Source of the DNA: Jannaschia donghaensis
Lineage (GTDB): Bacteria > Pseudomonadota > Alphaproteobacteria > Rhodobacterales > Rhodobacteraceae
Length of the DNA stretch: 64,000 nucleotides
Direction: 5' to 3'
Assembly (NCBI RefSeq): GCF_001403795.1
Contig: NZ_CXSU01000011.1
Location: forward strand, 271,258 to 335,257
Shown in pieces: positions 8,308 through 16,549 of this stretch (position 1 is its first letter; every line of letters begins with the position of its first letter). Position numbers and translations under genes: made by a program. The notes beneath the pieces were generated by a model. It had not been told where the DNA came from and searched no databases. It saw only the letters and a list, made by a program, of their open reading frames with translations.

Positions 8308-9122
8308 GCCAAAACCGCCCGTCGCAGCGCATCGTCGACTGTCGGGGTGTGGCCGAACCACCGTTCGAACCCCGGAACGGCCTGATGCAGAAGCATGCCC
8401 AGCCCGTCGGCCACCTTGGCCCCCCGCAGCTGCGCATCGTGCAGCAACGGTGTCGTCAGCGGCGCGTAGACGATGTCAGTGACCGTCGTATCGGGCTGCA
8501 GGCCAGCCAGGTCGAAATGGAGCGGCGGTTGACCCGTCATTCCAAGGCTGGTCGTGTTGATCAACAACCTGTGGTCGGACAGGGCTGCCGGCGCTTCATC
8601 CCAGTCGATCGTCGTGACGCGCCCGTCGAACAGATCGGCCAACGCCGCGGCCCGCGTCGTCGTGCGGTTAGCGATGGTAACCTGCGGCGTTCCCGCATCA
8701 AGCAGCGCAGCGACGATCCCCCGCGCGGCGCCCCCGGCCCCCAGGACGAGGGCGGCAGCGTCGGTGTCCCGGTCAGGAACCTGTTGATCCAGGTTGGCGA
8801 TGAAGCCGAACCCGTCGGTATTGTCGGCCAGAATGCGCCCATCATCCGCAAAGGTCAGCGTGTTGGCGGCCTGCACTGCACGCGCGCGATCCGTCACATC
8901 GTCGGCAAGATGAAACACGGCTTCTTTGTGGGGAATCGTACAGTTGAGACCGCGAAAGCCAAGATCGGGCAGAAGTCGGAGCGTCGCCTGCAGATTTTCG
9001 GGCGTCACGTGCAAAGGCACGTAATGGCCGTCGATGCCGTAGCGATGCAGCCAATGCCCGTGCAGACGTGGCGAGCGGCTTTGCGCAATCGGATCGCCGA
9101 TGACACCTGCCAAGACGGTCAT
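8304..9122 (-). CDS. aroE: Shikimate dehydrogenase
   Basis: 272 residues. AroE reduces 3-dehydroshikimate with NADPH in the shikimate pathway. Visible: the substrate loop S-R-S-P near residue 15, the catalytic lysine in C-T-I-P-H-K-E-A (the family usually has V or I where this protein has C), N-T-D-G with the catalytic aspartate, the nucleotide loop G-A-G-G-A-A-R-G, and N-R-T-T-T-R of the NADP-binding region. It overlaps maf and coaE by four bases on either side, so it is translationally coupled within the same operon. Confidence 0.96.
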   Translation of the reverse strand: MTVLAGVIGDPIAQSRSPRLHGHWLHRYGIDGHYVPLHVTPENLQATLRLLPDLGFRGLNCTIPHKEAVFHLADDVTDRARAVQAANTLTFADDGRILADNTDGFGFIANLDQQVPDRDTDAAALVLGAGGAARGIVAALLDAGTPQVTIANRTTTRAAALADLFDGRVTTIDWDEAPAALSDHRLLINTTSLGMTGQPPLHFDLAGLQPDTTVTDIVYAPLTTPLLHDAQLRGAKVADGLGMLLHQAVPGFERWFGHTPTVDDALRRAVLA

Positions 9123-9700
9123 GTCGCAAGATCCCCGCGATTGGCCAGAAAATCGATCAACGGCAGCAGGGGCAGGCCCAGCACGGCGAAGTAATCTCCC
9201 TCGACCCGGTGGAACAACCGCGCTCCCTCCCCCTCCAGCGTGTAGCTTCCTGCGGAATGCCGGATGACGTCCCAGTTCCGGGCTACGTAATCCTCGATGT
9301 AGGCACGGCTCGACGCGCGCATCGTCATTCGGACCGTTGCGACATGCCGCCAGATCGGCTTGCCGTCTTCGGCCACGACCGCGGCACTGTGCAGACGATG
9401 CGATCCGCCGGTCAGCGCCGTGAGCTGTGCGATGGCCTCTTCCGGCGACGTCGGTTTGGATACCAGCGTCCCATCGTGATCCAATATTTGATCACAGCCC
9501 AGGACCAGCCCGCCGTCGCGGATCCTGAGGGCCTTCAGCTCGGCCAAGGCGTCGGCAATGCTACGCGGGGGATGTCCTTCGGCCAGCAACGCCTCCTTCA
9601 CCATCGCCTCGTCCACGCGCGGGGGGCGTGCCTCGAACGGGATCGCCGCGTTGCGCAGCAGATCCTGACGGGTGCGGGAGGTGGAAGCGAGAATCAGCAT
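9119..9700 (-). CDS. maf: Maf-family nucleotide pyrophosphatase
   Basis: 193 residues. Starts L-I-L-A-S-T-S-R-T-R, the variant of the S-x-S-P-R motif found in this branch, followed by G-C-D-Q and S-K-P-x-S-x-E-E-A, then G-S-Y-x-L-E-G-x-G and a final E-G-D-Y-F-x-V-L-G-L-P-L-x-P-L. Maf proteins hydrolyse non-canonical or modified nucleoside triphosphates to the monophosphate. Older annotation calls them septum-formation proteins. First gene of the leftward chain that begins at the edge of the predicted origin. The ATG at 9700 faces the 405-base spacer that separates it from hemJ. Confidence 0.93.
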   Translation of the reverse strand: MLILASTSRTRQDLLRNAAIPFEARPPRVDEAMVKEALLAEGHPPRSIADALAELKALRIRDGGLVLGCDQILDHDGTLVSKPTSPEEAIAQLTALTGGSHRLHSAAVVAEDGKPIWRHVATVRMTMRASSRAYIEDYVARNWDVIRHSAGSYTLEGEGARLFHRVEGDYFAVLGLPLLPLIDFLANRGDLAT

Positions 9701-10105
9701 GGCACGTGGTTTGGCAACTCTGGGGACAAGGGGGCGAACAACCCGGTGTGAAAACCTGTGACAGGATTGGACCCTGCCGAACCTGAGGACAAGTCGCCGG
9801 TTTTCGGCAGGTCCCGTCGAAGTTTTCCGGCCCGGTCAAAGCGCCGTCGTGGCTGTGGGGCGTATGAGTTGTCGGTGGGTCGTATCGCCATATTCCCCAA
9901 GACGTTCCACAGGCATAGGCCCTGTGCGGGTTCATGTTGACCTGTTTTTCCTCAGACCCCAGGGACGCGGCATCAATCACGACAGCACGCTGTGCAAGGA
10001 TTCAGGAGCAAGATTCTATCCCCGATATCCACGCCCCCTACTATCAACTTCATCCTTTCTTGAATCTTTCTTTAAGATAGGAAGACAGGGAAATGAGGGG
10101 GGCAC
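9701..10105. other. Predicted chromosomal replication origin (oriC) spacer
   Basis: The only gap over 300 bases without a gene. It separates leftward maf-aroE-coaE-dnaQ from rightward hemJ-rho-mnmE-mnmG-rsmG-parAB, the same junction that holds the origin in Caulobacter and Rickettsia relatives. Inside: two reverse DnaA-box-like 9-mers TGGGGACAA (9721) and TGAGGACAA (9784), each 7/9 to TGTGGATAA. There are two adjacent forward candidates, CTATCCCCG (10016, 6/9) and ATATCCACG (10025, 7/9). Three GANTC sites lie at 9999, 10012 and 10062. An AT-rich stretch follows at 10041-10080 (12 of 40 bases are G or C), suitable as an unwinding element. No perfect DnaA box is present, so the assignment rests mainly on synteny. 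Confidence 0.62.
9769..9814. repeat. Imperfect inverted repeat inside the predicted origin
   Basis: GGACCCTGCCGAA (9769-9781) faces TTCGGCAGGTCC (9803-9814): a 12-base match on each arm apart from one extra C on the left, separated by 21 bases. The right-hand DnaA-like 9-mer TGAGGACAA (9784-9792) lies in the loop. There is no T-run and no neighbouring stop codon in the right place for a terminator of maf or hemJ, so a protein-binding or cruciform role at the origin is more likely. Confidence 0.6.
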
Positions 10106-10540
10106 ATGGCCGATCTGTATCTCTGGCTGAAAGCCGGTCACGTGATCTCCGTCATCGCGTGGATGGCTGGAATATTCTACCTGCCAAGGCTGTTCGTCTA
10201 TCACGCGGAACAAGCGGGTACGGTGCCGCAGATGGTCCCGGTGCTGGAGACGATGGAGCGGCGGCTGCTCAAGGCGATCATGACGCCGGCGATGATCGCA
10301 ACATGGGTCTTTGGCCTATCCATCGTGGGGATGGGCGGCATTGACTGGGGCGCGGCCTGGCCGTGGATCAAGGCGGCCTGCGTCGTTGCCATGACCGTCT
10401 TCCACATGTGGTGCGCCGGAGAGCGCAAGCGGCTGGCATGCGGCGAGATGAAGACGGGTCGAACTTATCGGTTGATGAACGAGGTGCCGACGGTGCTGAT
10501 GATCGTCATCGTGATTTCGGTCATCGTGCGGCCCTTCTGA
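10106..10540 (+). CDS. hemJ: HemJ, protoporphyrinogen IX oxidase
   Basis: 144 residues and four membrane segments. HemJ oxidises protoporphyrinogen IX to protoporphyrin IX in the penultimate step of haem synthesis and is the usual form in alphaproteobacteria lacking HemG/HemY. Conserved histidine 12 (K-A-G-H-V-I), the I-A-W-M-A-G-x-F-Y-L-P-R-L block, and the lysine in R-R-L-L-K-x-I-M-x-P-A-M are all present. The ATG follows a strong GAGGGGGG site. First rightward gene after the predicted origin; no other haem gene sits beside it, although hemW lies 7 kb downstream. Confidence 0.93.
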   Translation: MADLYLWLKAGHVISVIAWMAGIFYLPRLFVYHAEQAGTVPQMVPVLETMERRLLKAIMTPAMIATWVFGLSIVGMGGIDWGAAWPWIKAACVVAMTVFHMWCAGERKRLACGEMKTGRTYRLMNEVPTVLMIVIVISVIVRPF

Positions 10541-10674
10541 TTGACTTGCGCGGCCCCTCTGGTTAGGTCCCTGCCACCGATGGATCGTCCTGGTCCGAAA
10601 ATCGGTTTTCGAAATTTCCGACGTGGCCGCACCCCAATGGGTCGATCGGCCTGTCCCCTGCAGAGAGCAGCTCC

Positions 10675-11985
10675 ATGCCCGACGACAATTCACCCGACAA
10701 TGTGCAGCCCGACGGCGCGATGGAACAGCTGAACCTGCGTGACTTGAAGGCGATGTCGCCCAAGGCCCTCGTCGATATGGCTGAAGAGCTTGAGATCGAG
10801 AATGCCTCGACCATGCGCAAAGGGGAGATGATGTTCTCCATCCTGCGCGAGCGGGCGGACGAAGGCTGGGAAATCTCGGGTGAAGGCGTCCTGGAGGTCC
10901 TGCAGGACGGGTTCGGATTCCTACGCTCGCCCGAGGCGAATTATCTGTCGGGGCCTGACGACATCTATGTCTCACCCGAGGTCATTCGCCAGCATTCGCT
11001 GCGCACTGGCGATACGGTAGACGGAATTATCCAAGCCCCTGAAGAGACAGAGAATTACTTCGCCCTGACCAAGGTCACGTCGATCAACTTCGCGGACCCG
11101 GAGATGGCCAAGCACAAGGTCAGCTTCGACAACCTGACGCCGCTGTACCCCGATGACCGCTTCGACATGGAAAGCCAGGATCCGACTGTGAAGGACCGCT
11201 CTGGTCGGATCATCGATCTGGTTGCCCCCATCGGGAAGGGCCAGCGATCCCTGATCGTGGCACCGCCGCGTACGGGTAAGACGGTGCTGTTGCAGAACAT
11301 CGCCAAGTCGATCGAGAACAACCACCCCGATTGCTATCTGATGGTCCTGCTGATCGACGAACGCCCCGAGGAAGTGACCGACATGCAGCGGTCGGTGAAG
11401 GGAGAGGTGGTGTCGTCCACATTTGACGAGCCGCCCACCCGTCACGTCGCCGTCGCCGAGATGGTGATCGAGAAGGCCAAACGTCTGGTAGAGCATAAGC
11501 GGGACGTCGTGATCTTGCTGGACTCGATCACGCGCCTGGGTCGTGCCTACAATACCGTGGTCCCCTCGTCCGGCAAGGTTTTGACCGGCGGTGTCGACGC
11601 AAACGCGTTGCAACGGCCAAAACGGTTTTTCGGTGCCGCCCGGAATATCGAGGAAGGCGGGTCGCTGACCATTATCGCGACGGCCCTGATCGACACGGGC
11701 AGCCGGATGGACGAGGTGATTTTCGAAGAGTTCAAGGGCACCGGTAACAGCGAGATAGTGCTGGACCGCAAGGTTGCCGACAAACGCGTGTTCCCCGCCA
11801 TGGACATCCTGAAGTCCGGGACGCGGAAAGAGGAACTGCTGGTCGATCCCAAGAACTTGCAGAAGACGTTCGTTTTGCGGCGGATCTTGAACCCGATGGG
11901 CACAACCGATGCCGTCGAGTTCCTGATCGGCAAGCTCAAGCAGACGAAGACCAATTCGGATTTCTTCGACTCCATGAATTCCTGA
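10675..11985 (+). CDS. rho: Transcription termination factor Rho
   Basis: 436 residues. Order: Rho N-terminal helical region (N-L-R-D-L-K-x-M-S-P to about residue 60), the cold-shock-like RNA-binding domain with G-F-G-F-L-R-S-P and D-D-I-Y-V-S-P, then the RecA-like motor with Walker A P-P-R-T-G-K-T and Walker [12 protein letters not shown]-loop and R-loop. The hexamer translocates on RNA and dissociates elongation complexes. ATG at 10675 was chosen. ATG at 10720 (M-E-Q-L) is an alternative with no better ribosome site. The 134-base leader after hemJ may hold a promoter or autoregulatory region, but I see no clear element in it. Confidence 0.97.
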   Translation: MPDDNSPDNVQPDGAMEQLNLRDLKAMSPKALVDMAEELEIENASTMRKGEMMFSILRERADEGWEISGEGVLEVLQDGFGFLRSPEANYLSGPDDIYVSPEVIRQHSLRTGDTVDGIIQAPEETENYFALTKVTSINFADPEMAKHKVSFDNLTPLYPDDRFDMESQDPTVKDRSGRIIDLVAPIGKGQRSLIVAPPRTGKTVLLQNIAKSIENNHPDCYLMVLLIDERPEEVTDMQRSVKGEVVSSTFDEPPTRHVAVAEMVIEKAKRLVEHKRDVVILLDSITRLGRAYNTVVPSSGKVLTGGVDANALQRPKRFFGAARNIEEGGSLTIIATALIDTGSRMDEVIFEEFKGTGNSEIVLDRKVADKRVFPAMDILKSGTRKEELLVDPKNLQKTFVLRRILNPMGTTDAVEFLIGKLKQTKTNSDFFDSMNS

Positions 11986-12001
11986 CCCGGAGGATCACAG
12001 G

Positions 12002-13288
12002 GTGGAGGATACGATCTTTGCCCTGGCCACCGCACAGGGAAAGGCAGGCGTTGCGATTGTCCGGATATCGGGGTCGCGGGCGCTCGATGTTCTTGAAAGT
12101 CTCGGGGCCAAGGCGCCGCCCCCGCGTGGCAGCCGCCTGACGCTTCTGCGAGATGCTGACGGAGAGATCCTGGACCACGCGCTGACACTGTTCTTTGCAG
12201 AGGGGGCGAGTTTCACCGGTGAAAACGTCGTGGAGTTGCACCTGCACGGCAGTGTCGCGGTTGTTCGTGCCGTGCTGCGCACCCTGGGCAACGGCGGCAT
12301 CGCCCGGATGGCGGAGCCGGGGGAATTCACACGCCGGGCGCTGATGAACGGCCAGCTGGACCTGACGCAGGTTCAGGGTCTGGGCGATGTCATCGAGGCT
12401 GAGACGGAAGGCCAGCGCAAACATGCGATGCGCGTCATGGGCGGCGAGGTTGCGGAACGGATCGGCAGATGGCGTCGCGACTTGGTTCGCGCGATCGCCC
12501 TGACGGAAGCGACGATCGATTTTGCCGACGAAGACGTACCGGAGGACGTGTCGCACGAAGTTCGCGCATTGGTGACGAAGACGCGAGATGCGATCGATCA
12601 GGAACTGACAACCGCTGGCGGAGTTGCGCGGCTGAAGTCCGGGTTCGAGGTAGCATTGATCGGCGCGCCAAACGCCGGGAAATCGACGTTACTGAACGCG
12701 CTTACGAAATCCGATGCTGCGATTGTTACAGATGTAGCTGGTACGACTCGCGATATTGTTGAAGTTAGACTTGATATCAATGGGTTACCCGTCACACTAT
12801 TAGACACGGCTGGGTTGCGTGAAACAGATGATAAGGTCGAGAGAATTGGGGTTGAACGGGCTTTGGCACGGGCCACCAGGGCCGACATGCGCATCTTGCT
12901 GTATGAAGATGATATTCCGCCGCTTTGGCCAATTGATAAACATGCCGATGACATGATCGTCCGAACGAAGGGCGACTTATCCGGTGATCACGACGCTATA
13001 AGTGCCCATGATGGTCGCGGGTTGAACGAGCTTCTTGCGAAGATTGGTGAACGGCTTAGTTGCCGCATCGCCGACACGGGGCTGATATCGACGGAACGCG
13101 ATCAGATTGCACTAAGGGCGGCACTGAGCGACTTGGACACCGTTCTTGCAAACCTCGACTTCGATGACCCGGATTTGATTGCGCTGCGCTTGCGGGATGC
13201 CGCTACAAGTTTGCAGGGCATCATTGGTGGGGTTGATGTCGAACAGATATTGGATGAAGTCTTTTCTTCATTCTGTATCGGAAAATAG
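12002..13288 (+). CDS. mnmE: MnmE, tRNA U34 modification GTPase
   Basis: 428 residues, starting at GTG 12002 with CGGAGG upstream (the protein begins M-E-D-T-I-F-A-L-A-T). N-terminal tetrahydrofolate-binding domain to about 115, helical domain, and an inserted G domain with G-A-P-N-A-G-K-S-T, the D-x-A-G-T-T-R-D switch region and D-T-A-G. The terminal C-I-G-K holds the conserved cysteine. MnmE works with MnmG to install the carboxymethylaminomethyl group at the wobble uridine of certain tRNAs. From about 12700, inside the G domain, base composition becomes clearly AT-richer. The stop is two bases from the mnmG start. Confidence 0.97.
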   Translation: MEDTIFALATAQGKAGVAIVRISGSRALDVLESLGAKAPPPRGSRLTLLRDADGEILDHALTLFFAEGASFTGENVVELHLHGSVAVVRAVLRTLGNGGIARMAEPGEFTRRALMNGQLDLTQVQGLGDVIEAETEGQRKHAMRVMGGEVAERIGRWRRDLVRAIALTEATIDFADEDVPEDVSHEVRALVTKTRDAIDQELTTAGGVARLKSGFEVALIGAPNAGKSTLLNALTKSDAAIVTDVAGTTRDIVEVRLDINGLPVTLLDTAGLRETDDKVERIGVERALARATRADMRILLYEDDIPPLWPIDKHADDMIVRTKGDLSGDHDAISAHDGRGLNELLAKIGERLSCRIADTGLISTERDQIALRAALSDLDTVLANLDFDDPDLIALRLRDAATSLQGIIGGVDVEQILDEVFSSFCIGK

Positions 13289-13290
13289 GA

Positions 13291-15171
13291 ATGTTTCACG
13301 TGAAACACAGAGATTTCGATATCGTCATCGTCGGTGCCGGTCACGCGGGCACCGAGGCAGCTCACGCCGCATGTCGAATGGGAGTTAAGGTTGCCTTGGT
13401 GACCTTCCGGCATGGTGATATCGGCGTCATGTCCTGTAACCCGGCAATAGGTGGTCTTGGCAAAGGTCATTTGGTCCGGGAAATTGATGCTCTTGACGGC
13501 ATTATGGGGCGTGTGGCGGACAAAGCAGCGATACAATTCCGGCTTCTCAATCGCCGGAAAGGTCCGGCAGTTCGGGGACCAAGGGTCCAGGCTGATCGCG
13601 CCTTGTACCAAGCTGCGATGCTGGCGGAAATCGAAAGCACCCCGAACCTTTCTGTAATTGAGGGAGAGGTTGTTGATTTGCTTGCCGAGGCAGACGGGCG
13701 CATCACTGGTGTGGCGCTTGCCGATGGGGCAGAGATCCGTGCGGGTGCCACGATATTGACCTCGGGGACCTTCCTGCGAAGCCTGATGCATATCGGCAGC
13801 GAAAAGAGCGTTGGTGGAAGAATGGGGGCAGCCGCCTCCATCAAGCTCGCTGATCGGATCCTTGATCTTGGCCTGCGAATTGGTCGTCTCAAAACGGGAA
13901 CGCCACCCCGGTTGAAAGCCAATTCAATCGACTTCAGTGGTCTTGAACGTCAGGCAGGTGATGCCGATCCAACGTTGTTTTCCTTTCTTCACGACAAGCC
14001 ATTTGCACCGCAAATTTCCTGTTCGATTACACATACAAACGCCGCGACTCACGACGTCATCAGAAACAACCTCGAACGGTCCGCAATGTATGGCGGTATG
14101 ATCGATGGGACGGGCCCGAGATATTGTCCTTCTATCGAAGACAAAGTCGTGCGTTTTGCTGAGAAAGATTCTCACCAAATTTTTCTTGAGCCCGAGGGGC
14201 TCACATCAGATCTTATTTATCCGAATGGCATTTCGACGTCTTTGCCGGCGGATGTTCAGCAAGATTATGTGAATACTATCAAAGGCTTGGAAAAGGCTGA
14301 GATTGTACAGCTGGGCTATGCGATTGAGTACGATTACGTTGATCCTCGGGGCCTCACCTCCGGATTGCAGGTGAGAGGCGTTCCGGGCTTACATCTAGCC
14401 GGACAGATTAATGGAACGACCGGCTACGAGGAGGCGGCGGCCCAAGGCCTCGTTGCTGCTGTAAACGCTGTCCGGTCGATCTGGGGGGAAGATGCCGTCC
14501 ATTTTTCCAGGTCCGAAAGTTACATCGGCGTGATGATCGACGATTTGACGACGCGCGGCGTGACGGAGCCGTACCGTATGTTTACGTCAAGGGCCGAATA
14601 CCGACTGATGTTGCGGGCCGATAATGCGGACACGAGGCTTACCCCGCTGGGAGCTGCGGTTGGTTGCGTAAGCGCTGAACGGCTTACAGAATTCAATCAA
14701 AAGCATGATGCGCTGGCTGCGATGAAAACGCGACTGGAGGCTGTCGATCTTCCAGCTAAGACATTGCGGGAACTTGGGACTGACGTGAAAGAAGATGCTC
14801 AGACGCGCACGGGATACGACGCGCTTCGCCTACAGGACTGCGATGTCGATAAGATAATAGCGTTCGTCCCATCTTTGACGGCGGATCATCGCAGTTTGGT
14901 GGAACGTCTACAGTGTGATGCAATTTATGAATTTTATATCGAAAGGCAGATCCGGGAGGTCGATATGGTCAGGGCAAACGAAGCTTTGACGATCCCCCGT
15001 GACCTTCAATTTTCGTCGATCGGGGGGTTATCGGCGGAGCTGGTGAGCAAGTTTGAGGCCGTGCAGCCCGAAACACTTGCGCAAGCAGCTCGGATCGAGG
15101 GCGTAACACCTGCTGCTGTTGTGAACCTCCTCGCCGCGATCAAGCGTGATAAGCGTCGGGCGGCGTCGTGA
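13291..15171 (+). CDS. mnmG: MnmG, FAD-dependent tRNA U34 modification enzyme
   Basis: 626 residues. FAD-binding loop G-A-G-H-A-G-T-E near residue 15, the C-N-P-A-I-G-G-x-G-K-G-H-L motif, G-T-F-L-R, and the C-terminal helical domain with E-x-x-I-P-R-D-L-x-F-x-x-I-G-G-L-S. Partner of MnmE. The first codons after ATG encode F-H-V-K-H because they contain a perfect parS palindrome, so this N-terminus is shaped by a DNA site as well as by the protein. Only two bases separate it from mnmE, and the stop overlaps the rsmG start (GTGA). Most of the gene is AT-richer than its surroundings: a 60-base line at 14221 has 28 G or C. Confidence 0.97.
   Translation: MFHVKHRDFDIVIVGAGHAGTEAAHAACRMGVKVALVTFRHGDIGVMSCNPAIGGLGKGHLVREIDALDGIMGRVADKAAIQFRLLNRRKGPAVRGPRVQADRALYQAAMLAEIESTPNLSVIEGEVVDLLAEADGRITGVALADGAEIRAGATILTSGTFLRSLMHIGSEKSVGGRMGAAASIKLADRILDLGLRIGRLKTGTPPRLKANSIDFSGLERQAGDADPTLFSFLHDKPFAPQISCSITHTNAATHDVIRNNLERSAMYGGMIDGTGPRYCPSIEDKVVRFAEKDSHQIFLEPEGLTSDLIYPNGISTSLPADVQQDYVNTIKGLEKAEIVQLGYAIEYDYVDPRGLTSGLQVRGVPGLHLAGQINGTTGYEEAAAQGLVAAVNAVRSIWGEDAVHFSRSESYIGVMIDDLTTRGVTEPYRMFTSRAEYRLMLRADNADTRLTPLGAAVGCVSAERLTEFNQKHDALAAMKTRLEAVDLPAKTLRELGTDVKEDAQTRTGYDALRLQDCDVDKIIAFVPSLTADHRSLVERLQCDAIYEFYIERQIREVDMVRANEALTIPRDLQFSSIGGLSAELVSKFEAVQPETLAQAARIEGVTPAAVVNLLAAIKRDKRRAAS
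13292..13307. other. parS centromere site 1
   Basis: TGTTTCACGTGAAACA, a perfect 16-base palindrome identical to the classic chromosomal parS consensus bound by ParB. It begins one base into the mnmG ATG and encodes its first residues. parA and parB lie 2.5 to 4 kb downstream. It sits about 3.2 kb from the predicted origin, within the distance where parS sites are normally found. Confidence 0.95.
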
Positions 15172-15764
15172 CCGAAGATGCAGTACGCGGTGTTTCACGT
15201 GAAACATCCGACCAGCTTTTGCAACTCGTGCAAAAGTGGAACACCAAGATAAACCTAGTGGCTCCATCCACCCTGTCCCAGTTCCACGATAAGCATATCG
15301 TTGACGCGATAGATCTCGTTGCTTGCGCACAGGCAGGTGGGAAATGGTTAGATCTTGGCAGTGGGGGCGGATTCCCCGGCCTTGTTGTTGCCGCTCTGGA
15401 TGGGGGCGTGCGCGACGTGACTTTGATCGAAAGCGATCGGAGAAAATGTGCCTTTCTTGCGACGGCCCGGAGAGAACTTGGATTGACGTGTAATATTCTG
15501 AAGACGCGGATCGAAGACGCCGAATTTCAAAACGCGTCTGTTATAAGCGCGCGCGCCCTCGCCTCCCTTCCGAAATTGCTTGCTTTGTCGACCCCTCATG
15601 TTGCCGATAACGGAGAACTTCTTTTCCTGAAGGGACGTAATTGGCGCGATGAAGATGTAGAAGCGAGACGGTCTTGGGAGTATGATCTGGAAGTGATCGA
15701 TGGAACGGGCAATCACGGGTCCGTCATTCTCAGAATTCGAAATGCAAGGCGGACCGGACGGTGA
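15168..15764 (+). CDS. rsmG: RsmG, 16S rRNA guanine-N7 methyltransferase
   Basis: 198 residues. SAM-dependent methyltransferase of 16S rRNA G527 (formerly GidB). The SAM loop L-D-L-G-S-G-G-G-F-P-G is at about residues 60-70, followed by the acidic V-T-L-I-E-S-D strand end and the S-A-R-A-L-A-S-L motif. Starts at GTG 15168 overlapping the mnmG stop, and its own stop overlaps the parA GTG. Codons 8-13 (ending V-S-R-E-T) contain the second perfect parS palindrome. Composition is still AT-richer than average and returns towards normal in parA. Confidence 0.96.
   Translation: MTEDAVRGVSRETSDQLLQLVQKWNTKINLVAPSTLSQFHDKHIVDAIDLVACAQAGGKWLDLGSGGGFPGLVVAALDGGVRDVTLIESDRRKCAFLATARRELGLTCNILKTRIEDAEFQNASVISARALASLPKLLALSTPHVADNGELLFLKGRNWRDEDVEARRSWEYDLEVIDGTGNHGSVILRIRNARRTGR
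15191..15206. other. parS centromere site 2
   Basis: A second perfect TGTTTCACGTGAAACA, 1.9 kb from the first, in the early codons of rsmG (read as G-V-S-R-E-T). Both copies are identical in all 16 bases. I found no third copy or one-mismatch copy in the window by eye. Confidence 0.95.
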
Positions 15765-16549
15765 GAGCGAAGATCATCAGCATCGCGAACCAAAAGGGTG
15801 GCGTCGGCAAAACCACGACGGCAATCAATCTTGGTGCGGCCCTTGCCATGCGGGGCGAACGCGTTCTCTTGATCGACCTTGATCCACAGGGGAACGCATC
15901 AACCGGGCTTGGTGTATCCAAGGAAACGCGCCACCTAAGCACGTATGACCTTCTCCTACGGGAAGCGACGCCGGTCGAAATCGCGCAGGAAACAGATGTC
16001 GACAATCTCTGGATCATTCCTGCGACCATGGACCTGAGTTCGGCCGATACCGAACTGATGGCCAGCGCCCGGCGCGTTGTCCACTTGCGCAACGCCCTTC
16101 GTCTTAGGGAAGCGCCCTACACCTATATTCTGATCGATTGCCCGCCGTCCCTCAACCTATTGACGGTAAACGCTTTTGTGGCATCAGATACGGTTCTTGT
16201 TCCGTTGCAGGCGGAATTTTTTGCCTTGGAGGGCCTCTCTCAGCTTCTTTTGACGGTCCGGGAAGTGCGGACCACAGCGAATTCCGATCTGCGCTTGGAG
16301 GGCGTGGTGCTGACGATGTTCGACCGCCGCAACAACCTCTGCCTGCAAGTGGAGGAGGACGCGCGCGAAAATCTGGGTGACCTCGTGTTCCAGACGAAGG
16401 TGCCAAGAAACGTGCGGCTTAGCGAAGCACCCAGTTTTGCGATGCCGGTCTTGAACTACGATCCGACATCCCGCGGTGCCATTGCCTATCGCAGTCTTGC
16501 GGCCGAACTTCTTCAACGAAATGATCTTAAGCAGGTGTCCCATGTCTGA
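15761..16549 (+). CDS. parA: ParA, chromosome-partitioning ATPase
   Basis: 262 residues, GTG start in a GTGA overlap with rsmG. Deviant Walker A N-Q-K-G-G-V-G-K-T-T-T at residues 10-20, L-I-D-L-D-P-Q-G-N-A-S-T (A' motif), and L-I-D-C-P-P-S-L (Walker B region). ParA binds DNA non-specifically as an ATP dimer, and ParB-parS complexes stimulate its ATPase so that the duplicated origins are moved apart. Adjacent parB and the two parS sites complete a full chromosomal ParABS system. Confidence 0.97.
   Translation: MRAKIISIANQKGGVGKTTTAINLGAALAMRGERVLLIDLDPQGNASTGLGVSKETRHLSTYDLLLREATPVEIAQETDVDNLWIIPATMDLSSADTELMASARRVVHLRNALRLREAPYTYILIDCPPSLNLLTVNAFVASDTVLVPLQAEFFALEGLSQLLLTVREVRTTANSDLRLEGVVLTMFDRRNNLCLQVEEDARENLGDLVFQTKVPRNVRLSEAPSFAMPVLNYDPTSRGAIAYRSLAAELLQRNDLKQVSHV

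Noticed and set aside
9561-9980. 139-codon minus-strand frame crossing the maf start and the origin spacer
   Set aside because: Out of frame with maf and without motif or ribosome site; it would occupy the spacer whose origin-like features are better supported.
10060-10075. CtrA-binding site in the origin spacer
   Set aside because: Only a degenerate TTGA-N7-TTTA is present, not TTAA-N7-TTAA; too weak to claim.
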